A stretch of DNA of 46,536 nt from an uncultured Pseudomonadota bacterium (GTDB lineage Bacteria > Pseudomonadota > Alphaproteobacteria > RF32 > CAG-239), in assembly GCA_949286215.1 (NCBI GenBank), contig CASDYX010000003.1, forward strand, positions 1 through 46,536, written 5' to 3'. The notes below the pieces were generated by a model. It made no database searches, was not told where the DNA came from, and was given only the letters and a program-made list of their open reading frames with translations. Positions 7,815 through 15,992 of this stretch are shown here, piece by piece (within the stretch, counting starts at the first letter, position 1; each line of letters starts with the position of its first letter). Position numbers and translations under genes: made by a program.

Positions 7815-8563
7815 GTTTTGAAAATATCATAAAAAAATTAAGCGCATTTGTAGCCGCCTTTATTGTTTTTTTTATAGCTGCCGGTATGTATTTGAGCTGG
7901 AAAGGTTTTGTTATGCAGCCTGACGGTAAAATTGTTTTGGTAAAACAAGCCCAAGCCTCAATATTAGACAATAGTGCGGATGAAGACATCTCGACCCCTC
8001 TGGCCAAGAACATTGCTTTATCTCTGCCTAAAGGTCCGATTCTGGGGTCAGCCAAAGCTCCTCTGACGCTTTATGAATTTTCTTCTTTTGGCTGTTCGCA
8101 TTGTGCCGACTTTCACCTCAATACTTTACCGAAACTTGAGCAAGACTACATCAAGCAAGGCAAGCTAAAAGTCATTTTTGTAAACTTTCCCTTAGAGCGT
8201 AAATCTATGCAAGGCGCACTAATAGCCAAATGTATTCCAAGCGAACACTATTATGATTTCGTCAAAACCGCATTTAAAAATCAAAGAGAATGGTATTTTT
8301 CCTCCAACAGCGAAAAAGTATTCGCCGACTATGCCGCACTTAATGGTTTAAGCCGAGAAAAAGCCGCCGAGTGTTTACGCAATGATGATAATGCCAAAGA
8401 TATTATAGATATCCGCCAACAAGCGATGGATAAGCTCAAAATCAGCGGAACACCTTCATTCTTGCTGATTTCAAACAATGACCGAGAAGTAATTTACGGT
8501 GTTCCGAATTATGAAGCTCTGCAAAAACTCTTGGATAAAAAATTGACACCTACAAAAAATTAA
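7811..8563 (+). CDS. DsbA-family thiol-disulfide oxidoreductase, membrane-anchored
   Basis: A 250-residue protein. An N-terminal signal anchor (residues about 12-34) places a thioredoxin-like DsbA domain in the periplasm. The active site is C95-S-H-C98 within SSFGCSHCADFH. The cis-Pro loop is GTPSFL near the C-terminus, and an alpha-helical insertion lies between. The family oxidises or isomerises protein thiols; alphaproteobacterial homologues beside DUF721 genes are usually annotated as DsbA or thiol:disulfide interchange protein. It is translationally coupled to dciA by a 4-base overlap. Oxidase versus isomerase role cannot be told from sequence alone. Confidence 0.9.
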   Translation: MSFENIIKKLSAFVAAFIVFFIAAGMYLSWKGFVMQPDGKIVLVKQAQASILDNSADEDISTPLAKNIALSLPKGPILGSAKAPLTLYEFSSFGCSHCADFHLNTLPKLEQDYIKQGKLKVIFVNFPLERKSMQGALIAKCIPSEHYYDFVKTAFKNQREWYFSSNSEKVFADYAALNGLSREKAAECLRNDDNAKDIIDIRQQAMDKLKISGTPSFLLISNNDREVIYGVPNYEALQKLLDKKLTPTKN

Positions 8564-8586
8564 TAAGAAAGTAACTTTTGAGGTTT

Positions 8587-8901
8587 ATGTTAAAACCAAT
8601 GAAAAAGATACCTGAAGATATTAAGCAAATGGATGAACGCATCCGCAAACTTAAAGCCAAGGAAAATCTTGCGCGTAAGGGTCAACAAGAAACGGATTAT
8701 TCGCGCGCCAGCAAGATAGGCTTTCGCATCGGAACGGAATTAATCTCAGGCGTACTGGTCGGCGGAGCAATCGGCTATCTTTTAGATAAGATTTTTGAAA
8801 CCCGCCCCATATTGCTGATTATATTTTTGTTTTTAGGCGGTATTGCAGGGTTTCTGAATGTTTATCGCTTTGTAAAGAGCATAGAGAACCAAGAGGAGTA
8901 A
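8587..8901 (+). CDS. atpI: AtpI-family ATP synthase accessory protein
   Basis: About 104 residues from the ATG at 8587. GAGG at 8580-8583 precedes it, though with close spacing; an in-frame TTG at 8578 and an ATG at 8599 are alternatives. A charged N-terminal helix (MDERIRKLKAKE) is followed by two transmembrane helices with glycines (GTELISGVLVGGAIGYLLDK, then PILLIIFLFLGGIAGFLNVY), the usual AtpI layout. AtpI is thought to aid c-ring assembly and possibly Mg uptake. It is the first gene of the F0 cluster and is separated from atpB by only 2 bases. Confidence 0.85.
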   Translation: MLKPMKKIPEDIKQMDERIRKLKAKENLARKGQQETDYSRASKIGFRIGTELISGVLVGGAIGYLLDKIFETRPILLIIFLFLGGIAGFLNVYRFVKSIENQEE

Positions 8902-8903
8902 CG

Positions 8904-9626
8904 ATGTCTAACCCGATGGAACAATTTGTCATCAAACCGCTCATTCCGATTGAAGTTGGCGGAATTGACATTTCTTTTACCAATTCATCACTGTTTATGG
9001 TTTTAACGGTTGTTATTTCCACTCTTTTGTTTGCTTTATGCTTGAGGAAACGGCGCATAATTCCGACCATGGCGCAATCAATACCTGAAAGCATATATTC
9101 CTTCATCTCCTCACTCATAAAAGAAAATATAGGAGTCGAAGGTCTAAAATATTTTTACTTGATTTTCACCATATTTTTATTTGTTGCTTTTGGTAACTTG
9201 TTAGGGTTATTCCCTTATGCCTTTACTTTCACGTCTCACGTAGCGGCTGTCGGTGGCTTATCTTTAATTGCGCTAATGTTTAACATAGCCATCGGTATAA
9301 GGAAGAAAAAATTAGGCTGGCTCAGAACCTTTATGCCCAAAGGCATACCTTTTGCATTAGCCCCGCTGATTATACCGATTGAAACCATATCCTTTTTATC
9401 AAAACCGTTTAGTTTAACAGTACGTTTGGTCGCCAACATGACGGTTGGGCACATTATGTTAAAAATCATTGCCGGTTTTGTAATAGCTTTAGGTGTAGGG
9501 GGAATAGTACCTCTGGCCTTTGATGCCTGCATCATAGTCTTTGAAATATTCATTGCCCTGTTGCAAGCATTTATCTATACAGTTCTAAGCTGTATTTATT
9601 TAGGTGATGCGTTACACAGTCACTAA
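8904..9626 (+). CDS. atpB: F0F1 ATP synthase subunit a
   Basis: A 240-residue, six-helix membrane protein forming the proton half-channels beside the c-ring. It shows FGNLLGLFPYAFTFTSH, the essential arginine helix around SLTVRLVANMTVGH and the C-terminal helix with EIFIALLQAFIYTVLSCIYL. The start has a strong GAGGAG ribosome-binding site. The length is normal for alphaproteobacteria. Confidence 0.97.
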   Translation: MSNPMEQFVIKPLIPIEVGGIDISFTNSSLFMVLTVVISTLLFALCLRKRRIIPTMAQSIPESIYSFISSLIKENIGVEGLKYFYLIFTIFLFVAFGNLLGLFPYAFTFTSHVAAVGGLSLIALMFNIAIGIRKKKLGWLRTFMPKGIPFALAPLIIPIETISFLSKPFSLTVRLVANMTVGHIMLKIIAGFVIALGVGGIVPLAFDACIIVFEIFIALLQAFIYTVLSCIYLGDALHSH

Positions 9627-9691
9627 ATTATAATTATGTAGGACGTAAAACAAAGGAAGTCATAAATGACTTTTAACTAAAGGAGAAAGAA

Positions 9692-9913
9692 ATGGAACCT
9701 ATGGCATATATTGGCGCCGGTATGTGCGCTTTGTCAATGATGGTAGCAGCTTGGGGTGTGTCTCAAGTATGGACCACAATCATTTCAACAGTCGGACGTA
9801 ACCCGCAAGTCAAAAAAGATGTAGATATCTATGGCTGGGCAGGATTCGCCGCCGTTGAAGCTATTGCACTTTATGCATTGGTTATTGCACTTGTAATGCT
9901 GACCGGACAATAA
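9692..9913 (+). CDS. atpE: F0F1 ATP synthase subunit c, with altered glycine motif
   Basis: A 73-residue hairpin of two membrane helices that oligomerises into the rotor ring. The polar loop GRNP (35-38) and the proton-carrying Glu56 in GFAAVEAIALYALVIAL are conserved. There is no Gln at the Na+-ligand position in helix 1, and Glu56 is followed by Ala, so H+ coupling is expected. The inner helix is unusual: where the family has a GxGxGxG packing motif, this protein has V18-x-A20-x-G22-x-S24 with Trp21 in the middle. The ribosome-binding site is AAAGGAG. A stable hairpin follows the stop (9925-9953). Confidence 0.95.
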   Translation: MEPMAYIGAGMCALSMMVAAWGVSQVWTTIISTVGRNPQVKKDVDIYGWAGFAAVEAIALYALVIALVMLTGQ

Positions 9914-9924
9914 GAAACAAACCT

Positions 9925-9953
9925 CTTCAGGCAACGCCAAGCGTTGCCTGAGG
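9925..9953 (+). promoter_or_regulatory. Intercistronic hairpin after atpE
   Basis: A perfect 10-bp stem (CAGGCAACGC 9928-9937, GCGTTGCCTG 9941-9950) with loop CAA, extendable to about 13 bp. No T run follows, so termination is unlikely. Such hairpins can protect upstream mRNA from 3' exonucleases, which would help make more subunit c than b or b'. Confidence 0.65.
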
Positions 9954-9982
9954 TTTGGTTACAAAACAAGGAGTTAAGAGGT

Positions 9983-10465
9983 ATGCCTCAACTGGAAGTC
10001 TCAACATTTTCCTCACAAATATTTTGGCTGCTGATATGTTTTTTCAGCATGATGTTTATCATGGCAAAATTTATCATACCCAGAATAGCCGAAGTAATGG
10101 AACGCAGACAAAGTAAAATAGACGGTTACCTAAACAAAGCCAACCACTTCAAGCAAGAAGCGGAAGAAACTTTGCAAAAATATCAAGATGCACTGTCCCA
10201 AGCAACCCTTTCAGCTAATCAATCTTTAGCCAACACAAAAGAAGAAATGAACCGCTTCATCTCCCAAAAGCAAAGCGAATTAGAAACCACACTTCAAAAA
10301 AGAATCAAAGAAGGGGAAGAGACAATTAATTCAGAGAAAGAAAAAGCCCTAAAAGAGGTAAGAGGAATTTCTGAAAAACTCGCCCTGGATGTTATCAAAA
10401 AGATAGGAATAACAGGGATTGAGAGCTCTGATATTAAAGCAACCATGAAAGAATTAAAAGACTAA
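9983..10465 (+). CDS. atpG: F0F1 ATP synthase subunit b' (b-prime)
   Basis: About 160 residues from the ATG at 9983, chosen because AAGGAG lies 9 bases upstream; the frame is open from 9944, but those codons lie partly inside the hairpin. The N-terminal membrane anchor (SSQIFWLLICFFSMMFIMAK) runs into a long charged coiled coil, as in the peripheral stalk. The start PQLEVSTFSSQIFWL is typical of b' rather than b. The paired b gene follows. Gene naming varies (atpF', atpG or atpX). Confidence 0.93.
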   Translation: MPQLEVSTFSSQIFWLLICFFSMMFIMAKFIIPRIAEVMERRQSKIDGYLNKANHFKQEAEETLQKYQDALSQATLSANQSLANTKEEMNRFISQKQSELETTLQKRIKEGEETINSEKEKALKEVRGISEKLALDVIKKIGITGIESSDIKATMKELKD

Positions 10466-10478
10466 AAGGTAAACCACC

Positions 10479-11087
10479 ATGGATAAAACATCAGCGGGAA
10501 AAGAATTAATCGAAGCCACACAAAATGCTGTTATGGAAGCAGCTCAAAATGTTTCCAACATGATAGGGCAGACAACTCATGAAATAGAAGGACATGAAGA
10601 AGCCTTTTATATGGGTGCCGAATTTTGGGTAGCCGCAGCTTTTGTTTTGGTCGTCGTTGCTTTAGCCAAACCTATTGGTAAAACGATAGCACTTATGCTC
10701 AAAAAAAGAATTTCAAATATCATTAACCGCATAGATGAAGCTTCCCAATTACAAGTTGATGCCCAAAATCTTCTGGCTGAATATCAACGTAAATTTCTCA
10801 ATGCTCAAGACGAAGCCAATGAAATCTTAAAAAAAGCACAAAAAGAAGTTGAATACTTCAAAACTGAAAGCCTAAGCAAACTTGAACAAGAGATGAAAGT
10901 AAAGACCAACGAGGCTGACGAAAGACTAAATTCAGCCAAAGAAAAAGCCTCTCAAGAAATCACTTCTCTGACAAGTGAATTAACTATTGAGGCTGTAAGA
11001 AAAACAATTTACAAAAAACTCGGTAAAAGCGAAAAATCAAAATTGATTGACGATTCAATTGCTTTACTCGGAAAAATAAAAGTATAA
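10479..11087 (+). CDS. atpF: F0F1 ATP synthase subunit b
   Basis: A 202-residue protein. A soluble N-terminal extension of about 45 residues rich in Gln, Glu and His precedes the membrane helix (EFWVAAAFVLVVVALAKPIG). A long coiled coil follows, ending in the dimerisation and F1-contact region (LTSELTIEAVRKTIYKKL). It heterodimerises with b' as the peripheral stalk. The extension is somewhat long for the family. It lies 13 bases after b' and ends the operon at the terminator at 11107. F1 genes are elsewhere, as in most alphaproteobacteria. Confidence 0.93.
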   Translation: MDKTSAGKELIEATQNAVMEAAQNVSNMIGQTTHEIEGHEEAFYMGAEFWVAAAFVLVVVALAKPIGKTIALMLKKRISNIINRIDEASQLQVDAQNLLAEYQRKFLNAQDEANEILKKAQKEVEYFKTESLSKLEQEMKVKTNEADERLNSAKEKASQEITSLTSELTIEAVRKTIYKKLGKSEKSKLIDDSIALLGKIKV

Positions 11088-11106
11088 GCTAAAAAAGTAT
11101 AAGCTA

Positions 11107-11136
11107 AAAAAAACACCGCCAAGCGGTGTTTTTTTA
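11107..11136. terminator. Terminator after the F0 operon
   Basis: AAACACCGC and GCGGTGTTT around loop CAA, with an A run before and a T run after, so it also serves pheA on the minus strand. A short direct repeat (AAAAAGTATAAGCT) lies just before it at about 11078-11106. Confidence 0.9.
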
Positions 11137-11139
11137 TTT

Positions 11140-11973
11140 CTACATTCTGTCTCTTGCCGAAGAATAAGTTCCCAAAACATGCACATAATCTGAAAAGAAC
11201 TTTAATTCTTCAAAAGCGTTTTTATAAGCTTTCGTGTCCGGATGCGCCTCAATTTCGGCATAAAATTGCGCCGATACAAACTTACCATCCAACAAATAGC
11301 TCTCTAACTTAGTCATATTAATTCCATTGGTAGCAAATCCACCCAGAGCCTTATAAAGGGCTGCCGGAATATTTTTCAACTTAAAAATAAACGAGGTAAT
11401 AAACTTTCCGCCATCATTTTCGGGAATAGTTTCTTCACGAGACATAATCAAAAAGCGGGTTGTATTGTTAGAAGCATTCTCAATATTTGAGGCCAAAATT
11501 TGCAAACCATAAATTTCTGCCGCTAATTTTGAAGCAATCGCAGCCTTTGTTTTATCTTGCCAAGCCACAACATCCTCACAAGATTTTGCGGTATCGATAC
11601 GCGCCAAAGGTTTAATATTATGATTTTTCAAAAACTCAGAACATTGAGCCAAAGCTTGCGGATGAGAGGAAGCTGCCACAATTTCCTCTAATTTAGCCCC
11701 TTTCAGGCCTAAGAGTTGGTGTTCAATTCGTAAAAAATATTCTCCTACAATATGCAAACCTGTTTTAGGCAACAAAAAGTGCACATCAGACACCCGCCCC
11801 GCATTAGAATTTTCAACTGGAATCATGGCAATATCAACTTCTGCTTTTGCCACTTTATTCATTGCCTCTTCAAAAGTCTCGCAAGGCACATATTCTTGGT
11901 TTGGAAATACTTGCATTGAAGCAATATGGGAATAAGCACCGGCCACTCCCTGATAAGCAATTTTCATCTTCAT
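11140..11973 (-). CDS. pheA: Prephenate dehydratase
   Basis: A 277-residue monofunctional enzyme converting prephenate to phenylpyruvate in phenylalanine synthesis. The catalytic domain occupies residues 1-180: IAYQGVAGAYSH at the start, IPVENSNAGRV, and the catalytic NNTTRFL near 175. A C-terminal ACT regulatory domain follows with GINMTKLESYLLDGKF; ESYL replaces the enteric ESRP Phe-binding motif, a common alphaproteobacterial variant. There is no chorismate mutase domain. The start ATG has GGAG 5 bases upstream. Confidence 0.95.
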   Translation of the reverse strand: MKMKIAYQGVAGAYSHIASMQVFPNQEYVPCETFEEAMNKVAKAEVDIAMIPVENSNAGRVSDVHFLLPKTGLHIVGEYFLRIEHQLLGLKGAKLEEIVAASSHPQALAQCSEFLKNHNIKPLARIDTAKSCEDVVAWQDKTKAAIASKLAAEIYGLQILASNIENASNNTTRFLIMSREETIPENDGGKFITSFIFKLKNIPAALYKALGGFATNGINMTKLESYLLDGKFVSAQFYAEIEAHPDTKAYKNAFEELKFFSDYVHVLGTYSSARDRM

Positions 11974-12089
11974 AATTTCTCCGCAAAATTTGAGGCGAAT
12001 GCCTTTAGTTTTTTTGAAATATTATTTGCAATTGGGCACTTTATAAACTATAACAACAAAAAAATAAAGCACAAATTGGGAAAAAGACA

Positions 12090-13184
12090 ATGAAAGTAGA
12101 TATTTTTGATTTTGACTTAGACCGGAGTTTAATTGCCAATCAACCATCCGAACCGCGAGATGCGTGCAAACTGCTGGACTTAAGCGAGGAAGATAAAATT
12201 AAAGACCGCATATTCACGGAACTTCCCGATTTACTGGAAGAAGGCGATGTTTTGGTATTTAACGACACCAAGGTTATTCCCGCACGCCTTTACGCTAAAC
12301 GAGGTCTGGCTGAAGTTGAAGTCACGCTCTATCACCCGATTGATGGAATTCGCTGGATGTCGTTTATCAAAAACGCCAAACGCCTCCACGAAGGAGATAT
12401 AATCACTTTTTACACCGAAGAAATTTCGGCTGAAGCTTCCCAATTCAGTGCTCAGGTCATCAGCAAACAAGGCGAAGAAGGTGTTGAAATTTCATTCAAC
12501 TGCGCCCCGCAAGATTTAGCCCATTTTCTGGAACAATACGGCTCCATGCCCTTACCGCCTTACATTAAACGCGACAAACCCGATGCCGCAAACAAAGAAA
12601 ACTTATGGAACCGCTATTCCGATAAAGAGAACTACCAAACCATTTATGCCAAATATGAAGGCGCAGTAGCTGCTCCAACCGCAGGCTTGCACTTTACTGA
12701 CCGCGTTTTTAAAGCCTTGGAAGAAAAAGGCATCAAAAAAGTATTTTTAACTTTGCACGTTGGCGCCGGAACATTTCTTCCGGTTAAGGTTGAAGACACC
12801 AAAGACCATAAAATGCACGCCGAATATGGCATTATCCACCAAGACGCTTGTGACGCCATTAATGCCGCCAAAAAACAAGGTAAAAAGATTGTAGCCGTCG
12901 GCACAACATCACTCCGCTTACTTGAAACAGCCGCTGATGACAAGGGAATTTTACACCCCTTCACCGGTGAAACGGATATATTTATTACCCCCGGCTATAA
13001 GTTTAAGATAATTGATGACATCATCACCAACTTCCACTTACCAAAATCAACTCTGTTTATGTTGATATGCGCCATTGCCGGAACCGAAAGAATGAAAACA
13101 GCCTATCAACACGCCATGCAAAATGGTTATCGGTTTTATTCGTATGGGGACAGTTGTTTTATCAAATGCGTAAATAAAATTTAA
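12090..13184 (+). CDS. queA: tRNA preQ1(34) S-adenosylmethionine ribosyltransferase-isomerase
   Basis: A 364-residue enzyme that transfers and rearranges the ribosyl group of SAM onto preQ1 in tRNA to form epoxyqueuosine. Family motifs: FDLDRSLIANQPSEPRDACKL at the N-terminus, VFNDTKVIPARL, GAVAAPTAGLHFT, TLHVGAGTFLPV and TTSLRLLETA, then ITNFHLPKSTLFMLICA. The length is normal. The ribosome-binding site is weak (GGGAAAAAG). It appears to be transcribed alone. Confidence 0.96.
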   Translation: MKVDIFDFDLDRSLIANQPSEPRDACKLLDLSEEDKIKDRIFTELPDLLEEGDVLVFNDTKVIPARLYAKRGLAEVEVTLYHPIDGIRWMSFIKNAKRLHEGDIITFYTEEISAEASQFSAQVISKQGEEGVEISFNCAPQDLAHFLEQYGSMPLPPYIKRDKPDAANKENLWNRYSDKENYQTIYAKYEGAVAAPTAGLHFTDRVFKALEEKGIKKVFLTLHVGAGTFLPVKVEDTKDHKMHAEYGIIHQDACDAINAAKKQGKKIVAVGTTSLRLLETAADDKGILHPFTGETDIFITPGYKFKIIDDIITNFHLPKSTLFMLICAIAGTERMKTAYQHAMQNGYRFYSYGDSCFIKCVNKI

Positions 13185-13229
13185 ACCCTTATCTCTTACA
13201 ATAATCCCAATTATTGGAAAGGATAAGCC

Positions 13230-14402
13230 GTGCGTAAATTTATACATAATCTCCAACAAATTTTGCCCCAAGTGCATAATTCTCACTTTCCGGCACTCAT
13301 TTTTGGGTTAGCCTTATTAGGCTTTTATTTTTACGGCGATATTTCACTTTCCACCATGAATAGCTTTCACGCTATGTTTTTTATCCTTAATGTCGTCAGC
13401 ACCGGAATATTGATTTATTTTAACCAGCGTAAACCCATTTTTTACCTCTTAAATATTTCGCTGGCTTATATTCTCATCAATAGTTTTAAGAATTTATATA
13501 GTCTGGATTATTTAAGCTCACCGGCTTATATCAATTTATGTTTCTTTATGCCGATAAATTTATGCTTTTGCTATTTTTGCCCTGATAAAAAACTTCTCAC
13601 CCGCCATAGTGTTTACTGGCTGTTGGTATTGTTTGCGGAATACACAATTGGGGAAAAGCTAACGCACTTATCCATCTCTTTGGCTCTCAGTCTTCCAACC
13701 GATACCATCAATCTCACCTCATCCAGCATGTTGCTGTTTAGCTTATGCACTATTGCTTGCTTTATCCGAATGATATACAGCGGCTCGATTATGGATAGCT
13801 CTCTGTTTTATGCCGGACTGAATATTTTTGCCGGATTCTATTATTCCTCAAGCCCGACTGCGCTAACCATTTTCTTTTCGGCTGCAGCCCTAACTATTCT
13901 CCATTGCATTGGCAAAGACATTTACTATCATACCTACACCGACGCTCAAACCGGATTATCCAGCCGTAACGCCTACCTCAAACAATCCGAAAAATTCCCC
14001 CTCAAATACAGTTTAGGCATTGTCTGTATTGACAATTATGAGCACTTAAAACAAGTCTTTGGCCGCCGCGGTATTTATGCCCTCACCCGTATGATAACCA
14101 TGCGCATGCAAGAGCTTGAAACCGAAGCTCTTATCTATCGTTATTCCGAAGATGAGTTTGTACTGATTTTTAAGAACTGCGACAAAAAAGAAAGCTACGA
14201 ACGACTTGAAAAAATCAGACGAGGCATTGCCTCAGCCGAATTTATGTTAGGCAACCGCAAAAAGGGATTAAAGTTGACTGTTTCTTGCTGCATATCCGAA
14301 AAGAAACGCAGTGACGACAATTCTTTGGAAGTATTAAAGCGCACGCAAAAAGCACTCCAAAAAGCCTACCAATTTACGCAGAACGTGACATCCAAGGCTT
14401 AA
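13230..14402 (+). CDS. Multi-pass membrane protein with degenerate GGDEF domain
   Basis: A 390-residue protein. About eight hydrophobic segments fill residues 20-230. A GGDEF-type domain follows: YTDAQTGLSSRNAYL (normally D-x-LTGL-xNR), a strand with GIVCIDNYEHLKQVFGRRG, and the signature as S306-E-D-E-F310 in place of GG(D/E)EF. Loss of both glycines usually abolishes diguanylate cyclase activity, so it may instead bind GTP or c-di-GMP, or act as an inactive sensor. The GTG start is chosen for the upstream AAGGAT. Its 3' end overlaps lgt on the opposite strand by 29 bp. Confidence 0.75.
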   Translation: MRKFIHNLQQILPQVHNSHFPALIFGLALLGFYFYGDISLSTMNSFHAMFFILNVVSTGILIYFNQRKPIFYLLNISLAYILINSFKNLYSLDYLSSPAYINLCFFMPINLCFCYFCPDKKLLTRHSVYWLLVLFAEYTIGEKLTHLSISLALSLPTDTINLTSSSMLLFSLCTIACFIRMIYSGSIMDSSLFYAGLNIFAGFYYSSSPTALTIFFSAAALTILHCIGKDIYYHTYTDAQTGLSSRNAYLKQSEKFPLKYSLGIVCIDNYEHLKQVFGRRGIYALTRMITMRMQELETEALIYRYSEDEFVLIFKNCDKKESYERLEKIRRGIASAEFMLGNRKKGLKLTVSCCISEKKRSDDNSLEVLKRTQKALQKAYQFTQNVTSKA

Positions 14403-15183
14403 ACACCTTCACCCACAAAACCCACAAGCCGGCAATCAACAACGGACAAGAGAGCATTTGTCCCATTGTAACCCCGCCAAAGAAGAAACCGAGTTGCGCA
14501 TCGGGCTGGCGAAACTGCTCCATTGACATTCGAAATGTGGCATAAAGAATAGCAAACAAAGCCGAGGTAACACCCATTTTTTCACGCACACATTTATAAC
14601 GCCACAAAAAATTCAAGACCAAGAACATCAATACACCTTCCGTGAGAGCCTCATAAATTTGCGAAGGATGTCTGGGAACATATCCGCCGCTGGGAAACTT
14701 AACCGCCCAAGCCACATCGGTCGGTCTTCCCCATAATTCATCATTAACAAAGTTGGCCAAGCGTCCTAAAAAGATACCGATTGGCGCATAAAGCACCACT
14801 AAATCTGTTAAGCCTAAGAACGGATAATGAATTTTGCGCGAGAAATACCAAATAGCAAGAATAACCCCGATAATTCCGCCGTGAAATGACATACCGCCAT
14901 GCCAAATTGCCAAAATTTGTAACGGATTATGCCAATAAACATCTTGCCCATAAAACAAGACATATCCCAAACGTCCGCCTAAAATAATTCCCAAAGTAAC
15001 ATAAAAGACAAGGTCTTCAATATTAGCCTCGCTCAAAGCCAAATTATTTTTTTTCACATTACATTTGAGCATCACCCATCCAAAAATAATTCCCAGCAAA
15101 TAAGCCATCGAATACCAACGAACAGCCACGGGTCCGAGCGTAAACATAACAGGTGAAATATCAGGAAAATCAAATCCGTTCAT
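14374..15183 (-). CDS. lgt: Prolipoprotein diacylglyceryl transferase
   Basis: A 269-residue, seven-helix inner-membrane enzyme that attaches diacylglycerol from phosphatidylglycerol to the lipobox Cys of prolipoproteins. It has the Lgt signature GRLANFVNDELWGRPTD, the HGGMSFHGGIIG segment and the family N-terminus with VRWYSMAYLLGIIFGW. It would process the lipoprotein encoded at 1642. The C-terminus overlaps the convergent GGDEF gene by 29 bp. Confidence 0.96.
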   Translation of the reverse strand: MNGFDFPDISPVMFTLGPVAVRWYSMAYLLGIIFGWVMLKCNVKKNNLALSEANIEDLVFYVTLGIILGGRLGYVLFYGQDVYWHNPLQILAIWHGGMSFHGGIIGVILAIWYFSRKIHYPFLGLTDLVVLYAPIGIFLGRLANFVNDELWGRPTDVAWAVKFPSGGYVPRHPSQIYEALTEGVLMFLVLNFLWRYKCVREKMGVTSALFAILYATFRMSMEQFRQPDAQLGFFFGGVTMGQMLSCPLLIAGLWVLWVKVFKPWMSRSA

Positions 15184-15434
15184 ACCAAAAAATCCTCATC
15201 AAAAACTAATTTGTAAACATTATATTAACGCAAAAAAATATATCCACACCTAAAACCGAACAAAAAAATTATAAAAAATTAAGACATTGTTTTTGCATAA
15301 CAAAAAATTAAAAATAAAAATCTCCCCTGTGAATTAAGTGGAAAACTTATTGAAAGAGTTGCACTTCACGACTCGCTAATGCAATCTAGTTCTAAACACG
15401 CTCGTACTCGTTTTTTTGATAATTGGAGATACTT

Positions 15435-15932
15435 ATGAATCTGGCAAAGAATTATGCCCTGAATTATAATCCGATTGACACTGTCGAGAACCTGTTCAGT
15501 GCTCAATCTTACGAACTTGACCGCCGTGGTTCCAACGAAGTAGTGGTCGAGGTTCAAGGCAAATGGAACAATATGCTTTTGTTTTTTGCCTGGGAAGAAA
15601 ATATGCATTGCCTGCACCTTTCTTGCCTAATGGACATCAAAAGCCAGATAGAAGACCGCAGCAAAATTTTTGAACTTTTAGCTCTTGCCAATGAAGAACT
15701 CTGGGTTGGCCACTTTTCTTATTGGACCGAACAAAATATGCCAGTCTTCAAACACGCCGTCATTATTAACGACCAAGAAAGCAATATTGAGAGCAAAATC
15801 TCCCAAATTATTGACATTGCCATCAAAGAATGTGAGCGGATGTACCCGATATTCAACGTTGTTTTGACCAAAGGCATGCCGCCGCGTCAAGCCATGTACC
15901 CAATGATGATGGAAACCATCGGCCAAGCCTAA
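15435..15932 (+). CDS. YbjN-domain protein
   Basis: About 165 residues from the ATG at 15435, chosen because GGAG lies 6 bases upstream. It matches the alphaproteobacterial YbjN family: an N-terminal NPIDTVENLF, ELDRRGSNEVVVEVQGKW, LANEELWVGHF and a C-terminal GMPPRQAMYPMMMETIG. YbjN proteins adopt a type III secretion chaperone-like fold and have been linked to stress tolerance, but the molecular role is unsettled. It is a single gene in a 250-bp AT-rich upstream gap without other features. Confidence 0.85.
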   Translation: MNLAKNYALNYNPIDTVENLFSAQSYELDRRGSNEVVVEVQGKWNNMLLFFAWEENMHCLHLSCLMDIKSQIEDRSKIFELLALANEELWVGHFSYWTEQNMPVFKHAVIINDQESNIESKISQIIDIAIKECERMYPIFNVVLTKGMPPRQAMYPMMMETIGQA

Positions 15933-15954
15933 AACATATTTTATCACATACCAG

Positions 15955-15990
15955 AAAAAAATCCCCGAACTTTAAGTTCGAGGATTTTTA
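15955..15990. terminator. Bidirectional terminator between the YbjN gene and mltG
   Basis: AAAATCCCCGAAC and GTTCGAGGATTTTT around TTTAA, with one mismatch in the stem; A and T runs on both sides. Confidence 0.85.
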
Positions 15991-15992
15991 TT

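Noticed and set aside
9692..9913. Sodium-coupled ATP synthase
   Set aside because: The Gln ligand of helix 1 is absent and Glu56 is followed by Ala rather than Ser or Thr.
15184..15434. Possible small RNA or gene in the 250-bp AT-rich gap before the YbjN gene
   Set aside because: No terminator, stem or reading frame stands out from the AT-rich background.
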